Source of the DNA: JAKFDI01 sp044508835 | GTDB lineage: Bacteria; Pseudomonadota; Gammaproteobacteria; Burkholderiales; Burkholderiaceae_C | Assembly: GCA_044508835.1 (NCBI GenBank) | Contig: JBIQHD010000021.1 | Location: 1 to 64,000 of the forward strand | Reading direction: 5' to 3' | Length of the DNA: 64,000 nt | In this document: piece by piece, positions 1 through 7,651 of the stretch | How positions within the stretch are numbered: the stretch's first letter is position 1 | Layout: each line of letters starts with the position of its first letter | Made by a program: the position numbers and the translations under genes | The notes under the pieces: generated by a model | Databases searched by the model: none | What the model saw: only the letters and a program-made list of their open reading frames with translations | Told to the model about the DNA's origin: nothing

Positions 1-260
1 ACAGTCGCGCGAAGTCAGAAGACGAAGGCGCTGCGCGCCGCGCCAAACTCCTGCGCTCCTCGACGCCTCCCACGGGGACCCCGCAACACCAGCCACGCCT
101 CGCTGCGCTTCGGCTGGATGTGCGGTGCGTCGCGCAGCGACGCCGCCCTGGGTGGCGATGCGCAGCGAGCCGAGTCGCCTCCCGTAGGCATCGGCGAGAA
201 GCGCAGGGCTTTGCAGCCGGGCGCGCAAGCGCCCCTCGTCTTCTGACTTCGCGCGACTGT
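1..260. repeat. Long imperfect inverted repeat
   Basis: Bases 1-25 are the exact reverse complement of bases 236-260 (outer ends ACAGTCGCGCGAAG and CTTCGCGCGACTGT). The similarity continues inward with mismatches and small gaps to about base 78 on the left and 183 on the right, so nearly the whole segment could fold on itself. The left arm starts at the window edge and may extend beyond it. No transposase is present; it could be a MITE-like element or a large intergenic palindrome. Confidence 0.75.
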
Positions 261-424
261 TTGAGCGCAGCGCCCGCAGGGCGCGTAGCGAGTTTCGCGC
301 GAGGCTGCGAAGCCCGAGCATCGCAGCGCACCCCTCGCGCAGCGAGGGGCGACGCCTCCGGGTCGCCTTCTCTTGGTTACTTCTCTTGGCGAGACAAGAG
401 AAGTAACTCGCCCGCCGGGGCGAG
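261..424. repeat. Dispersed intergenic element with three stem-loops
   Basis: The element contains consecutive perfect hairpins. One is at 331-349 (7-bp arms CCCCTCG/CGAGGGG). One is at 377-406 (12-bp arms TTACTTCTCTTG/CAAGAGAAGTAA, 6-base loop). One is at 407-424 (7-bp arms CTCGCCC/GGGCGAG). From memory of the group, the middle part (GGTTACTTCTCTTG...GAAGTAACTCGCCCGCCGG) is a familiar repeated intergenic sequence in Comamonadaceae genomes; this needs a genome search to confirm. No protein is encoded. Confidence 0.65.
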
Positions 425-480
425 TCCCGGCTCCTCACAGCTTCGGCCGCACTTCAACCAGCCAAACCGGACTGCGCGCA

Positions 481-604
481 CGCTTCGACAAGCTCAGCGC
501 GAACGGGGTTTCAGGCGACGAGCGCTTCGATACCTCAGCGCGAACGGGCCAATGGATCAACGGGTCAAGTGGGGCAAGCGCTTCGGCAGGCTCAGCGCAA
601 ACGG
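481..604. repeat. Three degenerate CTTCGACAAGCTCAG-type repeats
   Basis: Three spaced copies of the motif CTTCGACAAGCTCAGCGCGAACGG lie at about 483-506, 534-548 and 580-604, each with substitutions. The same family recurs at 7430-7554, 29784-29808 (inside a gene), 31633-31753 and 53645-53681. It is a short dispersed palindromic repeat that is common between genes in Burkholderiales. Confidence 0.7.
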
Positions 605-672
605 GCTATTAGCAGCGCGCTTCGATCCGCGAAACACCGCATCGGATCGAGCCGGGCACCACAGAAGCCTCC

Positions 673-999
673 TCACCGCACCCCCGCCCGCCGCAACCTC
701 GCCTCCAGCCGCTCGATCTCGTCCAGCAGATCGAGCACCAGCGCCGTGCCGGCCGTGCCGAGTTCGAGGTCGTGACCGAGCCGCAGCGCGGCGCGGGCGC
801 GGCGCAGGGACTGGCCGCTGAACCGCCATTCGTCGGGCGAACCGCCCTCGGGCTGCAGCACGCCTTCGTCGACCAGCGCGGCAACACGCGCGGCGTCCAC
901 CCGGCAGGCGCGGGACAGCTCCACCAGCGTGAAGCGCAGCTCTTCCTCGACGATCACGCCGTGGACGACGGTGCGGGACGGCTCGGCCATGGTCTTCAT
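673..999 (-). CDS. cbpM: CbpM-like modulator of the DnaJ-type co-chaperone CbpA
   Basis: A 108-residue soluble protein. CbpM proteins bind the J-domain of CbpA and restrain its stimulation of DnaK. Visible features are an N-terminal helix-turn-helix-like segment of the MerR-like fold (LVELSRACRVDAARVAALVDEG, about residues 25-46) and a C-terminal coiled-coil helix (LLDEIERLEARLRRAG). The start at 999 has a GGAGG box five bases upstream, and its ATGA overlaps the TGA stop of cbpA, which implies translational coupling. A longer frame upstream is just the shadow of cbpA. Length and gene order match known cbpA-cbpM pairs. Confidence 0.85.
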   Translation of the reverse strand: MKTMAEPSRTVVHGVIVEEELRFTLVELSRACRVDAARVAALVDEGVLQPEGGSPDEWRFSGQSLRRARAALRLGHDLELGTAGTALVLDLLDEIERLEARLRRAGVR

Positions 1000-1937
1000 G
1001 CCTCCAGGTTGCGCCGCGGCTCGAAGCCGGGGAAGGCGCGCTCGAACGCGGTGTAGGCGTCCTTCGCCGCCGGCGTGTCGGCCGCGGGCGCGACGACGCC
1101 GAGCACGGCGTACAGGTCGCCCGGCGGGTTGCCGGGCAGGCCCTTGCCGCGCAGGCGCAGCCGGCGCCCGCTCGCCGAACCGGGCGGGATGGTGAGCTGC
1201 ACGCTGCCGTCCGGCGTGGGCGCGGTCACCGTGGCGCCGAGCGCGGCTTCCCAGGGGCTCACCGGCAGGTCGAGGAAGACGTCGCGCCCGTCGACGCGGA
1301 AGTGCGGATGCGGGCGCAGCGCGATCTCGAGGTACAGGTCGCCCGCCGGCTGCCCGGGCGCACCCGCGCCGCCCTGCCCCGCGAGGCGCAGGTGCTGGCC
1401 GGCGCGCATGCCCTTCGGGATCGCCACGTCGAGCCGGCGCTCCTGCCATGCCACCTCGCCGGAAGGCTGCACCACCGGCATGCGCAGCATGATCGTGCGC
1501 TGTGCGCCGCGGTAGGCGTCGGCCAGGTCGATCTCGATCCTCGCGTGGTGGTCGGCGCTGCGCGCGGCATGCGCCGCGCCGCGCGCGCGGCGGCCGAACA
1601 GGCTCTCGAAGAACTCGCTGAAGTCGGCCTCGTCGCCGGGGCCGCCCGCATCATCCCCGCGGCCGCTGAACTCGTAGCCCTCGCCCCAGCCGGGCGGCGG
1701 GTGGAAATCCCGCGTGCGGTCGGTGCGCCGGCCGATGTCGTCGTAGGCGGCGCGCTTCTCGGCATCGCCCAGCGCCTCGTAGGCCTCGGCCACCTCCTTG
1801 AAGCGGGCCTCGGCGTCGGCTTCCTTGCTCACGTCCGGGTGGTACTTGCGCGCGAGCTTGCGGTAGGCGCGCTTGATCTCGTCGGGCGTGGCGGTGCGCG
1901 GCACGCCCAGCGTGGCGTAGTAGTCCTTGAATTCCAT
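996..1937 (-). CDS. cbpA: Curved-DNA-binding DnaJ-type co-chaperone CbpA
   Basis: A 313-residue protein. The J-domain occupies about residues 5-70 with the HPD tripeptide at 33-35. A Gly/Phe-rich linker follows (about 75-125), then two C-terminal substrate-binding domains (about 130-300). The cysteine-rich zinc-finger of DnaJ is absent, as is normal for CbpA. Family members stimulate DnaK ATPase and bind curved DNA. The ATG at 1937 was chosen because the J-domain begins immediately after it; frames upstream of it have no family similarity. The gene is divergent from the oxidoreductase operon that begins near 2.1 kb and overlaps cbpM by four bases. Confidence 0.9.
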   Translation of the reverse strand: MEFKDYYATLGVPRTATPDEIKRAYRKLARKYHPDVSKEADAEARFKEVAEAYEALGDAEKRAAYDDIGRRTDRTRDFHPPPGWGEGYEFSGRGDDAGGPGDEADFSEFFESLFGRRARGAAHAARSADHHARIEIDLADAYRGAQRTIMLRMPVVQPSGEVAWQERRLDVAIPKGMRAGQHLRLAGQGGAGAPGQPAGDLYLEIALRPHPHFRVDGRDVFLDLPVSPWEAALGATVTAPTPDGSVQLTIPPGSASGRRLRLRGKGLPGNPPGDLYAVLGVVAPAADTPAAKDAYTAFERAFPGFEPRRNLEA

Positions 1938-2145
1938 GCGGCCTGGCGAGGAACGTCGGAGGGCGCACGGTAGGACAGCGCCAGAAACCATCGTTTGCGC
2001 GCGGACAAGCCGCCCTCGCGCAAACCCTCGCTGACATCGAGGCGACGCTTGGCCTAGCATGGACCGCGACCCGCAGCGCCCCATGCGCACCCCGCGGGTG
2101 CAGATGGCGCGCCGACCCGCCGGCCGGGCGCGCGGAAAGGGCAGC

Positions 2146-3966
2146 GTGCAAGCCACAGACATCGCTCATCCCGACTACTTCCACAAGGTGGTCGACTGTC
2201 AGTGGGCCTGCCCCGCCCACACCCCGGTCCCCGAATACATCCGCCTCATCGCGGCGGGCCGCCACACCGATGCCTACATGGTCAACTGGGCATCGAACGT
2301 CTTTCCCGGCATCCTCGGGCGCACCTGCGACCGGCCGTGCGAGCCCGCCTGCCGGCGCGGCCGCGTGGAGGAGGCGCAGGCCGCCAGGCCCGAGCCGGTG
2401 GCCATCTGCCGGCTCAAGCGCGTGGCGGCCGACTTCAAGGACGACGTGCGCAACCGCCTGCCGCGCCCCGCCTCGCTGAAGAACGGCAAGCGCGTCGCCT
2501 GTGTGGGCGCGGGCCCCGCGGCGCTGACGGTGGCGCGCGACCTGGCGCCGCTCGGCTACCACGTCACCGTGTTCGACGGCGACGCCAAGCCCGGCGGCAT
2601 GATCCGCACGCAGATCCCCCGCTTCCGGCTGCCCGAGGCGGTGATCGACGAGGAGACGGGCTACGTGCTGCAGCTGGGCGTCGAGTTCCGCGCGAACACG
2701 CGCATCGAGTCGATGCAGCAGCTGCTCGACGAGAACTGGGACGCGGTCTTCGTCGGCTCCGGCGCACCGCGCGGGCGCGACCTGTCGATCCCCGGCCGCG
2801 CGGAAGCGGCCGCGCACATCCACATCGGCATCGACTGGCTCTCCTCCGTCTCCTTCGGCCACGTCACGCGGGCCGCGAAGCGCGTGATCGTGCTCGGCGG
2901 CGGCAACACCGCCATGGACTGCTGCCGCACCGCGCGGCGCCTCGGCGGCGAGGACGTGAAGGTCGTGGTGCGCTCGCCCTTCGAGGAGATGAAGGCCTCG
3001 CCGTGGGAGAAGGAGGACGCCGTCCACGAGGGCATCCCCATCCTCGACTGCCGCGTGCCGCGCGCCTTCCTGCACGAGAACGGCCGCCTGACCGGCATGA
3101 GCTTCGAGCGCGTGCGCGCGGTGCGCGACGAGCGCGGGCGCCGCCAGCTCGTGCCCACCGGCGAGCCCGACGAGATGCTCGACTGCGACGAGGTGCTGGT
3201 GGCCGTGGGGCAGGAGAACGCCTTCCCGTGGATCGAGCGCAGCGCCGGCATCGACTTCGACGCGCACGGCATGCCGGTGCTGAACGCCGACACGCTGCAG
3301 TCCTCGCTGCCGCAGGTGTTCTTCGGCGGCGACGCGGCGCTCGGGCCGAAGAACATCATCTGGGCCGTGGCGCAGGGCCATGCGGCCGCCATCTCCATCG
3401 ACAAGTTCCTGCACGGCGAGGACGTGACGCAGCGCCCGCCGCGCGGCGTGACGCTGGTGTCGCAGAAGATGGGCATCCACGAGTGGAGCTACGACAACCA
3501 GGTGGCGCCCGACCTGCGCCACAAGGTGCCGTGGACGGACGTGAACAAGTCGCTGCGCAACATAAAGGTGGAGGTGGAGCTCGGCTTCGACGCGGCCACC
3601 GCCTGGAAGGAGGCGCAGCGCTGCCTCAACTGCGACGTGCAGACGGTGTTCAGCAGCGGCCAGTGCATCGAGTGCGACGCCTGCGTGGACATCTGCCCGA
3701 CCGACTGCATCACCTTCACCGCGAACGGCGACGAGGCCGACCTGCGCACGCGCCTGCGCGCGCCTGCGCGGCATGCCGACCAGGCGCTGTACGTGGGCGG
3801 GCCGCTGAAGACCGGGCGCGTGATGGTCAAGGACGAGGACGTGTGCCTGCACTGCGGCCTGTGCGCCGAGCGCTGCCCGACCGGGGCGTGGGACATGCAG
3901 AAGTTCGTGCTCGACCTGCCGCAGGCGGGACGGGGCTGCCGCTCCCATCACGCCAAGGCCGCCTGA
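2146..3966 (+). CDS. FAD/NAD(P)H and iron-sulfur subunit of a 2-oxoacid oxidoreductase (KorC-like)
   Basis: A glutamate-synthase-small-chain-like flavoprotein fused to ferredoxin domains, 606 residues. From the N-terminus there is a cysteine-rich Fer4_20-type domain (C18, C22, then TCDRPCEPAC). Next comes an FAD Rossmann motif (VGAGPAALTVARDL), an NAD(P)H Rossmann motif (VLGGGNTAMDCCR), the FAD-binding GGDAALGPKNIIWAVAQG segment, and two 4Fe-4S motifs (CIECDACVDICPTDC and CLHCGLCAERCPTG). By analogy with the three-subunit 2-oxoglutarate:NADP oxidoreductase described from Azoarcus evansii, it would pass electrons from the Kor core to NAD(P). The GTG at 2146 follows a GGAAAGGG box; an ATG at 2059 would add 29 low-complexity residues. 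One base separates it from korA. Confidence 0.85.
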   Translation: MQATDIAHPDYFHKVVDCQWACPAHTPVPEYIRLIAAGRHTDAYMVNWASNVFPGILGRTCDRPCEPACRRGRVEEAQAARPEPVAICRLKRVAADFKDDVRNRLPRPASLKNGKRVACVGAGPAALTVARDLAPLGYHVTVFDGDAKPGGMIRTQIPRFRLPEAVIDEETGYVLQLGVEFRANTRIESMQQLLDENWDAVFVGSGAPRGRDLSIPGRAEAAAHIHIGIDWLSSVSFGHVTRAAKRVIVLGGGNTAMDCCRTARRLGGEDVKVVVRSPFEEMKASPWEKEDAVHEGIPILDCRVPRAFLHENGRLTGMSFERVRAVRDERGRRQLVPTGEPDEMLDCDEVLVAVGQENAFPWIERSAGIDFDAHGMPVLNADTLQSSLPQVFFGGDAALGPKNIIWAVAQGHAAAISIDKFLHGEDVTQRPPRGVTLVSQKMGIHEWSYDNQVAPDLRHKVPWTDVNKSLRNIKVEVELGFDAATAWKEAQRCLNCDVQTVFSSGQCIECDACVDICPTDCITFTANGDEADLRTRLRAPARHADQALYVGGPLKTGRVMVKDEDVCLHCGLCAERCPTGAWDMQKFVLDLPQAGRGCRSHHAKAA

Positions 3967-3967
3967 G

Positions 3968-5827
3968 ATGAGCACCGCCATGCCCTCCCCGCGCATCCAA
4001 GCCACCAACGACTTCGTCGTCAAGTTCGCCAACGTCAACGGCTCGGGCTCGGCCTCGGCCAACGAGCTGTTCGCGCGCAGCCTGCTGCGCATGGGCATTC
4101 CCGTCAGCCCGCGCAACATCTTCCCGTCCAACATCCAGGGCCTGCCCACCTGGTACGAGGTGCGCGTGTGCGAGGCCGGCTGGCTGGGCCGGCGCGGCGG
4201 CTGCGACCTGATGGTGGCGATGAACCCGCAGACCTGGGACAAGGACGTGGCCGAGATCACGCCCGGCGGCTACCTGCTGTACGACTCGTCGCGGCCGATG
4301 CCCGCCAGCAGGTTCCGCGACGACATCCACGTCATCGGCGTGCCGCTCACCGACCTGTGCGCCACGCGCTACACCGATCCGCGCGAGCGGCAGCTGCTCA
4401 AGAACATCGTCTACGTGGGCGTGCTCGCCGCGCTGCTGGGCATCGAGCCCGAGGTCATCGCCACGCTGCTGGGCGAGCAGTACAAGGGCAAGGCCAAGCT
4501 CATCCAGCCCAACCTCGACGCCTTCATGATGGGCCTGCACCACGGGCGCGAGTACCTGGACGACGCCACGGGGCTACGGGTCGAGCGCCGCGACGCCGTG
4601 GGCCGGCGCATCTTCCTGGAAGGCAACGCCGCCGCGGCGCTGGGCTGCGTGTACGGCGGCGCCACGGTGTGCGCCTGGTACCCGATCACGCCCAGCTCCT
4701 CGGTGGCCGAGGCCTTCGAGAAGTACTGCCGGCGCTTGCGGGTCGACAAGGCGAGCGGGCGCAACAAGTTCGCCATCGTGCAGGCCGAGGACGAGATCGC
4801 CTCCATCGGCGTCGTCACCGGCGCGGGCTGGAACGGCGCGCGCGCCTTCACCGCGACCTCGGGGCCGGGCATCTCGCTGATGACCGAGTTCATCGGCCTG
4901 GCCTACTTCGCCGAGATCCCGGTCACGCTCATCAACGTGCAGCGCGGCGGCCCGTCCACCGGCATGCCCACGCGCACGCAGCAGGCCGACGTGATCGCCT
5001 GCGCCTACGCCTCGCACGGCGACACCAAGCACGTGCTGCTGTTCCCCGAGGACCCGCGGGAATGCTTCGAGTTCGCCGCCGCCTGCCTGGACCTGGCCGA
5101 CCGGCTGCAGACGCCGGTGTTCCTGATGACCGACCTGGACATCGGCATGAACCACCGCCTGTGCGAGCCGCTCGAATGGGACGACGCGCGCCGCTACGAC
5201 CGCGGCAAGGTGATGACGGCCGAGGCGCTCGAGGCCGGCACCGAGTTCGGCCGCTACCTCGACGTCGACGGCGACGGCATCCCCTGGCGCACCTACCCCG
5301 GCACCCACCCGGAGCACGGCGCCTACTTCACCCGCGGCACCACGCGCGACGCCTATGCGCGCTATTCGGAGGCGGGGCCCGACTACCTCTACAACGTCGA
5401 GCGGCTGCTGCGCAAGTTCGAGACCGCCAAGGCGCTGGTGCCGCAGCCCGTCGAGCGCCGCGCCGCCAAGCCCACGCGCTTCGGCGCCATCTACTACGGC
5501 TCCACCAGCCCGGCGATGGCCGAGGCCTTCGCGGCGCTGCAGGCGCAGGGGCTGCACGTGGACATCCTGCGCATCCGCGCCTTCCCGTTCAGCGAGGCGG
5601 TCGACCGCTTCATCGCCGCGCACGAGACGGTGTTCGTCGTCGAGCAGAACCGCGACGCGCAGCTGCGCACGCTGCTCGTCACCGAGCAGGCGCTCGACCC
5701 GGCCAGGCTCGAACCCGTGCTGCACTTCGACGGCACGCCGATCACCGCGCGCTTCATCGCCGGGGCGATGGCCGAATTCATCCAGCGGCACAACGTCGAG
5801 CCCATCAGCAAGGGGAAGGTGGCATGA
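3968..5827 (+). CDS. korA: 2-oxoacid:acceptor oxidoreductase, fused gamma/alpha subunit
   Basis: A 619-residue protein. The N-terminal third is the gamma domain (GSGSASANELFARSLLRMG and a CoA/2-oxoacid oxidoreductase fold). The remainder is the alpha (pyrimidine-binding) domain with EGNAAAALGCVYGGA, a YPITPSSSVAEAF motif, GPGISLMTEFIGLAYFAEIP and QRGGPSTGMPTRTQQAD. This gamma-alpha fusion is usual in KorA-type enzymes. With KorB it should oxidatively decarboxylate a 2-oxoacid, most likely 2-oxoglutarate, to the acyl-CoA. The gene sits one base after the flavoprotein gene, and its stop overlaps the korB start. Confidence 0.9.
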   Translation: MSTAMPSPRIQATNDFVVKFANVNGSGSASANELFARSLLRMGIPVSPRNIFPSNIQGLPTWYEVRVCEAGWLGRRGGCDLMVAMNPQTWDKDVAEITPGGYLLYDSSRPMPASRFRDDIHVIGVPLTDLCATRYTDPRERQLLKNIVYVGVLAALLGIEPEVIATLLGEQYKGKAKLIQPNLDAFMMGLHHGREYLDDATGLRVERRDAVGRRIFLEGNAAAALGCVYGGATVCAWYPITPSSSVAEAFEKYCRRLRVDKASGRNKFAIVQAEDEIASIGVVTGAGWNGARAFTATSGPGISLMTEFIGLAYFAEIPVTLINVQRGGPSTGMPTRTQQADVIACAYASHGDTKHVLLFPEDPRECFEFAAACLDLADRLQTPVFLMTDLDIGMNHRLCEPLEWDDARRYDRGKVMTAEALEAGTEFGRYLDVDGDGIPWRTYPGTHPEHGAYFTRGTTRDAYARYSEAGPDYLYNVERLLRKFETAKALVPQPVERRAAKPTRFGAIYYGSTSPAMAEAFAALQAQGLHVDILRIRAFPFSEAVDRFIAAHETVFVVEQNRDAQLRTLLVTEQALDPARLEPVLHFDGTPITARFIAGAMAEFIQRHNVEPISKGKVA

Positions 5828-6879
5828 CTTATCTCGCCAAGCCCAAGCTGCACCACCCCACCCTGAAGAAGAACGCGCTCGGCTTCACCCGGCGCGACTA
5901 CGAAGGCAAGGTCTCGACCCTGTGCGCCGGCTGCGGGCACGACTCCATCTCCGCCGCGCTGGTGCAGGCCTGCTGGGAGTTGGACATCCAGCCGCACCGC
6001 GTGGCCAAGCTCTCGGGCATCGGCTGCTCGTCGAAGACGCCCGACTACTTCCTCGGCAACTCGCACGGCTTCAACACCGTGCACGGGCGCATGCCCAGCG
6101 TGCTCACCGGCGCCAACCTCGCCAACCGCGAGCTGCTCTACCTGGGCGTGAGCGGCGACGGCGACTCCGCCTCCATCGGCCTCGGCCAGTTCGCCCACGC
6201 CATGCGCCGCGGCGTGAACATGACCTACATCGTCGAGAACAACGGCGTGTACGGCCTCACCAAGGGCCAGTTCTCGGCCACGGCCGACACGGGCAGCAAG
6301 AGCAAGAAGGGCGCGGTGAACACCGATTCGCCCATCGACCTCGTCTCGCTCGCGCTGCAGCTCGGCGCCAGCTACGTGGCACGCAGCTTCTCGGGCGACA
6401 AGGAACAGCTCGTGCCGCTCATCAAGGGCGCGCTGCGGCACCGCGGCGCGGCGCTCATCGACGTCATCAGCCCCTGCGTGGCCTTCAACAACCACGCCGG
6501 CAGCACCAAGAGCTACGACCACGTGCGCGCCCACAACGAGGCGGTGAACCGCCTGGACTTCATGCCCAGCCGCGACGCCATCGTGACGATGTACGCCCCC
6601 GGCGAGGTGATCGAGGTCACGCAGCACGACGGCAGCCTGCTGCGCCTGCGCAAGCTGCACGACGGCTACGACCCCGGCGACCGGCTGGCGGCGATGAACC
6701 ACATCGCCCTGCACGGCGCGCGCGGCGAGATCGTGACCGGGCTGCTCTACGTCGACCCGGCGGCCGAAGACCTGCACGAGCACCTGGGCACGGTGGACGC
6801 GCCGCTGAACCGCCTCGACGAGGCCGCGCTGTGCCCCGGCGCGGCGGCGCTCGCGGCGATCAACGCCGAGCTGGCCTGA
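5824..6879 (+). CDS. korB: 2-oxoacid:acceptor oxidoreductase, TPP-binding beta subunit
   Basis: A 351-residue thiamine-diphosphate-binding subunit. Visible are CAGCGHDSI near the N-terminus, IGCSSKTP, the TPP-binding GDGDSASIGLGQF segment followed by ENNGVYGLTKGQFSAT, and SPCVAFNN. The four spaced cysteines (two in CAGC, one in IGCS, one in SPCV) match the 4Fe-4S ligands of this subunit family. The ATGA overlap with korA (5824-5827) supports a fixed subunit ratio. The exact 2-oxoacid cannot be read from sequence; 2-oxoglutarate is the best guess. Confidence 0.9.
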   Translation: MTYLAKPKLHHPTLKKNALGFTRRDYEGKVSTLCAGCGHDSISAALVQACWELDIQPHRVAKLSGIGCSSKTPDYFLGNSHGFNTVHGRMPSVLTGANLANRELLYLGVSGDGDSASIGLGQFAHAMRRGVNMTYIVENNGVYGLTKGQFSATADTGSKSKKGAVNTDSPIDLVSLALQLGASYVARSFSGDKEQLVPLIKGALRHRGAALIDVISPCVAFNNHAGSTKSYDHVRAHNEAVNRLDFMPSRDAIVTMYAPGEVIEVTQHDGSLLRLRKLHDGYDPGDRLAAMNHIALHGARGEIVTGLLYVDPAAEDLHEHLGTVDAPLNRLDEAALCPGAAALAAINAELA

Positions 6880-6910
6880 GAACCCCGCGCACGGAAGAAC
6901 GCCCCGCGCC

Positions 6911-7333
6911 ATGAGCGCCCTCCGGGAGCGGATCGCCGCCAGCTTCGACAGGCAGGGCCTCATGACGACCCTCGGCGCGACCCTGGCCCGGGTGGACGAC
7001 GGCGAGGTGCACATCGCGCTGCCGTTCTCGCCCCGCCTGTCGCAGCAGCACGGCTACGTGCATGCCGGCGCGATCACGAGCATCGTCGACAGCGCGTGCG
7101 GCTACGCGGCGCTGACGAAGTCGCCGCCCGACTGCGAGGTGGTCACCGCCGAGTTCAAGATCAACCTCCTGCGCCCGGCGCTGGGCGAGCGCTTCCTCGC
7201 CGTCGGACGGGTGCAGAGCGCGGGCAAGCTGCTCACCGTGTGCACGGGCGAGGTGCGGGCGTTCTCCGGCGAGGGGGACGCCGGCAAGGTGGTGGCGCTG
7301 ATGCAGGCCACGATGGCCAACGTCCGCCGATGA
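6911..7333 (+). CDS. PaaI-family hot-dog-fold acyl-CoA thioesterase
   Basis: A 140-residue single hot-dog domain. The segment LSQQHGYVHAGAITSIVDSACGYAAL carries the HGxxHxG-like pattern and the central helix of the PaaI/YbgC group, and VVTAEFKINLLRPA is the expected strand. Such enzymes hydrolyse acyl- or aryl-CoA esters in the cytoplasm. It lies 31 bases after korB on the same strand and may be cotranscribed, perhaps recycling CoA. The substrate is unknown. Confidence 0.8.
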   Translation: MSALRERIAASFDRQGLMTTLGATLARVDDGEVHIALPFSPRLSQQHGYVHAGAITSIVDSACGYAALTKSPPDCEVVTAEFKINLLRPALGERFLAVGRVQSAGKLLTVCTGEVRAFSGEGDAGKVVALMQATMANVRR

Positions 7334-7413
7334 CGCCCGCGCGGCATGGCCGCGGCGAGCCGGCGAAGGCGCTGGCCATGTCCGATACCGATTCGCGAGC
7401 GACCCACGAGACC

Positions 7414-7554
7414 CGTTCGGGCCGAACCTTCGACAGGCTCAGGACTGAAGGCAAGGCTTCGCCTTGTCGAAGCCCCCGCGGGTCCTCACGAAAGAACCGT
7501 TCGGGCTGAGCCTGTCGAAGCCCCGTGCGCACAAGGGCACTTCGACAAGCTCAG
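7414..7554. repeat. Cluster of CTTCGACAGGCTCAG-type repeats and a small hairpin
   Basis: The 318-base gap between the thioesterase (7333) and the htrA stop (7652) holds no gene. Repeats occur at about 7428-7445 (CTTCGACAGGCTCAGGAC), 7500-7522 in inverse orientation (GGGCTGAGCCTGTCGAAG) and 7540-7554 (CTTCGACAAGCTCAG). A hairpin AAGGC-TTC-GCCTT is at 7453-7465. A nearly identical composite recurs at 31669-31710. These palindromes between two convergent genes may also end transcription. Confidence 0.7.
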
Positions 7555-7558
7555 TGCC

Positions 7559-7638
7559 AACGGGCTTGTTCTCATACGAACGGGTTTGCTCTTGTGCGAA
7601 CAGGCTTGCCCTTGCACGAACGGGTTCGTCCTCGTACT
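7559..7638. repeat. Four tandem 20-base degenerate repeats
   Basis: Four units with an exact 20-base period start at 7559, 7579, 7599 and 7619. The shared core is AACGGGYTTG--CTTG--CG, and each unit opens with AACGGG (AACAGG in the third). The array lies directly after a CTTCGACAAGCTCAG repeat, whose normal CGAACGG tail is the start of the first unit. It looks like an expansion of the end of that dispersed repeat. No open frame with gene-like features covers it. Confidence 0.75.
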
Positions 7639-7651
7639 TCTGAAGCAGGCC

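Larger units (their letters stand above)
1..672. other. Gene-free left end filled with repeats
   Basis: No credible coding sequence was found in this stretch. The reading frames that cross it on both strands have no ribosome-binding site and run through palindromic repeats. It holds three repeat blocks, listed separately: a long inverted repeat, a multi-hairpin intergenic element and three degenerate copies of a CTTCGACAAGCTCAG-type repeat. The cbpM stop codon marks its right edge. Confidence 0.8.

Noticed and set aside
120..821. Open frames of 233 and about 90 codons across the left-end repeats
   Set aside because: They have no ribosome-binding box, contain Arg/Ala/Pro-rich repeat-derived sequence and overlap the inverted repeat and hairpins. 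Similar frames arise on both strands of any GC-rich repeat.
7559..7638. Tandem 20-base array as a CRISPR
   Set aside because: There are no unique spacers of 30 or more bases; the units abut directly and there are no cas genes.
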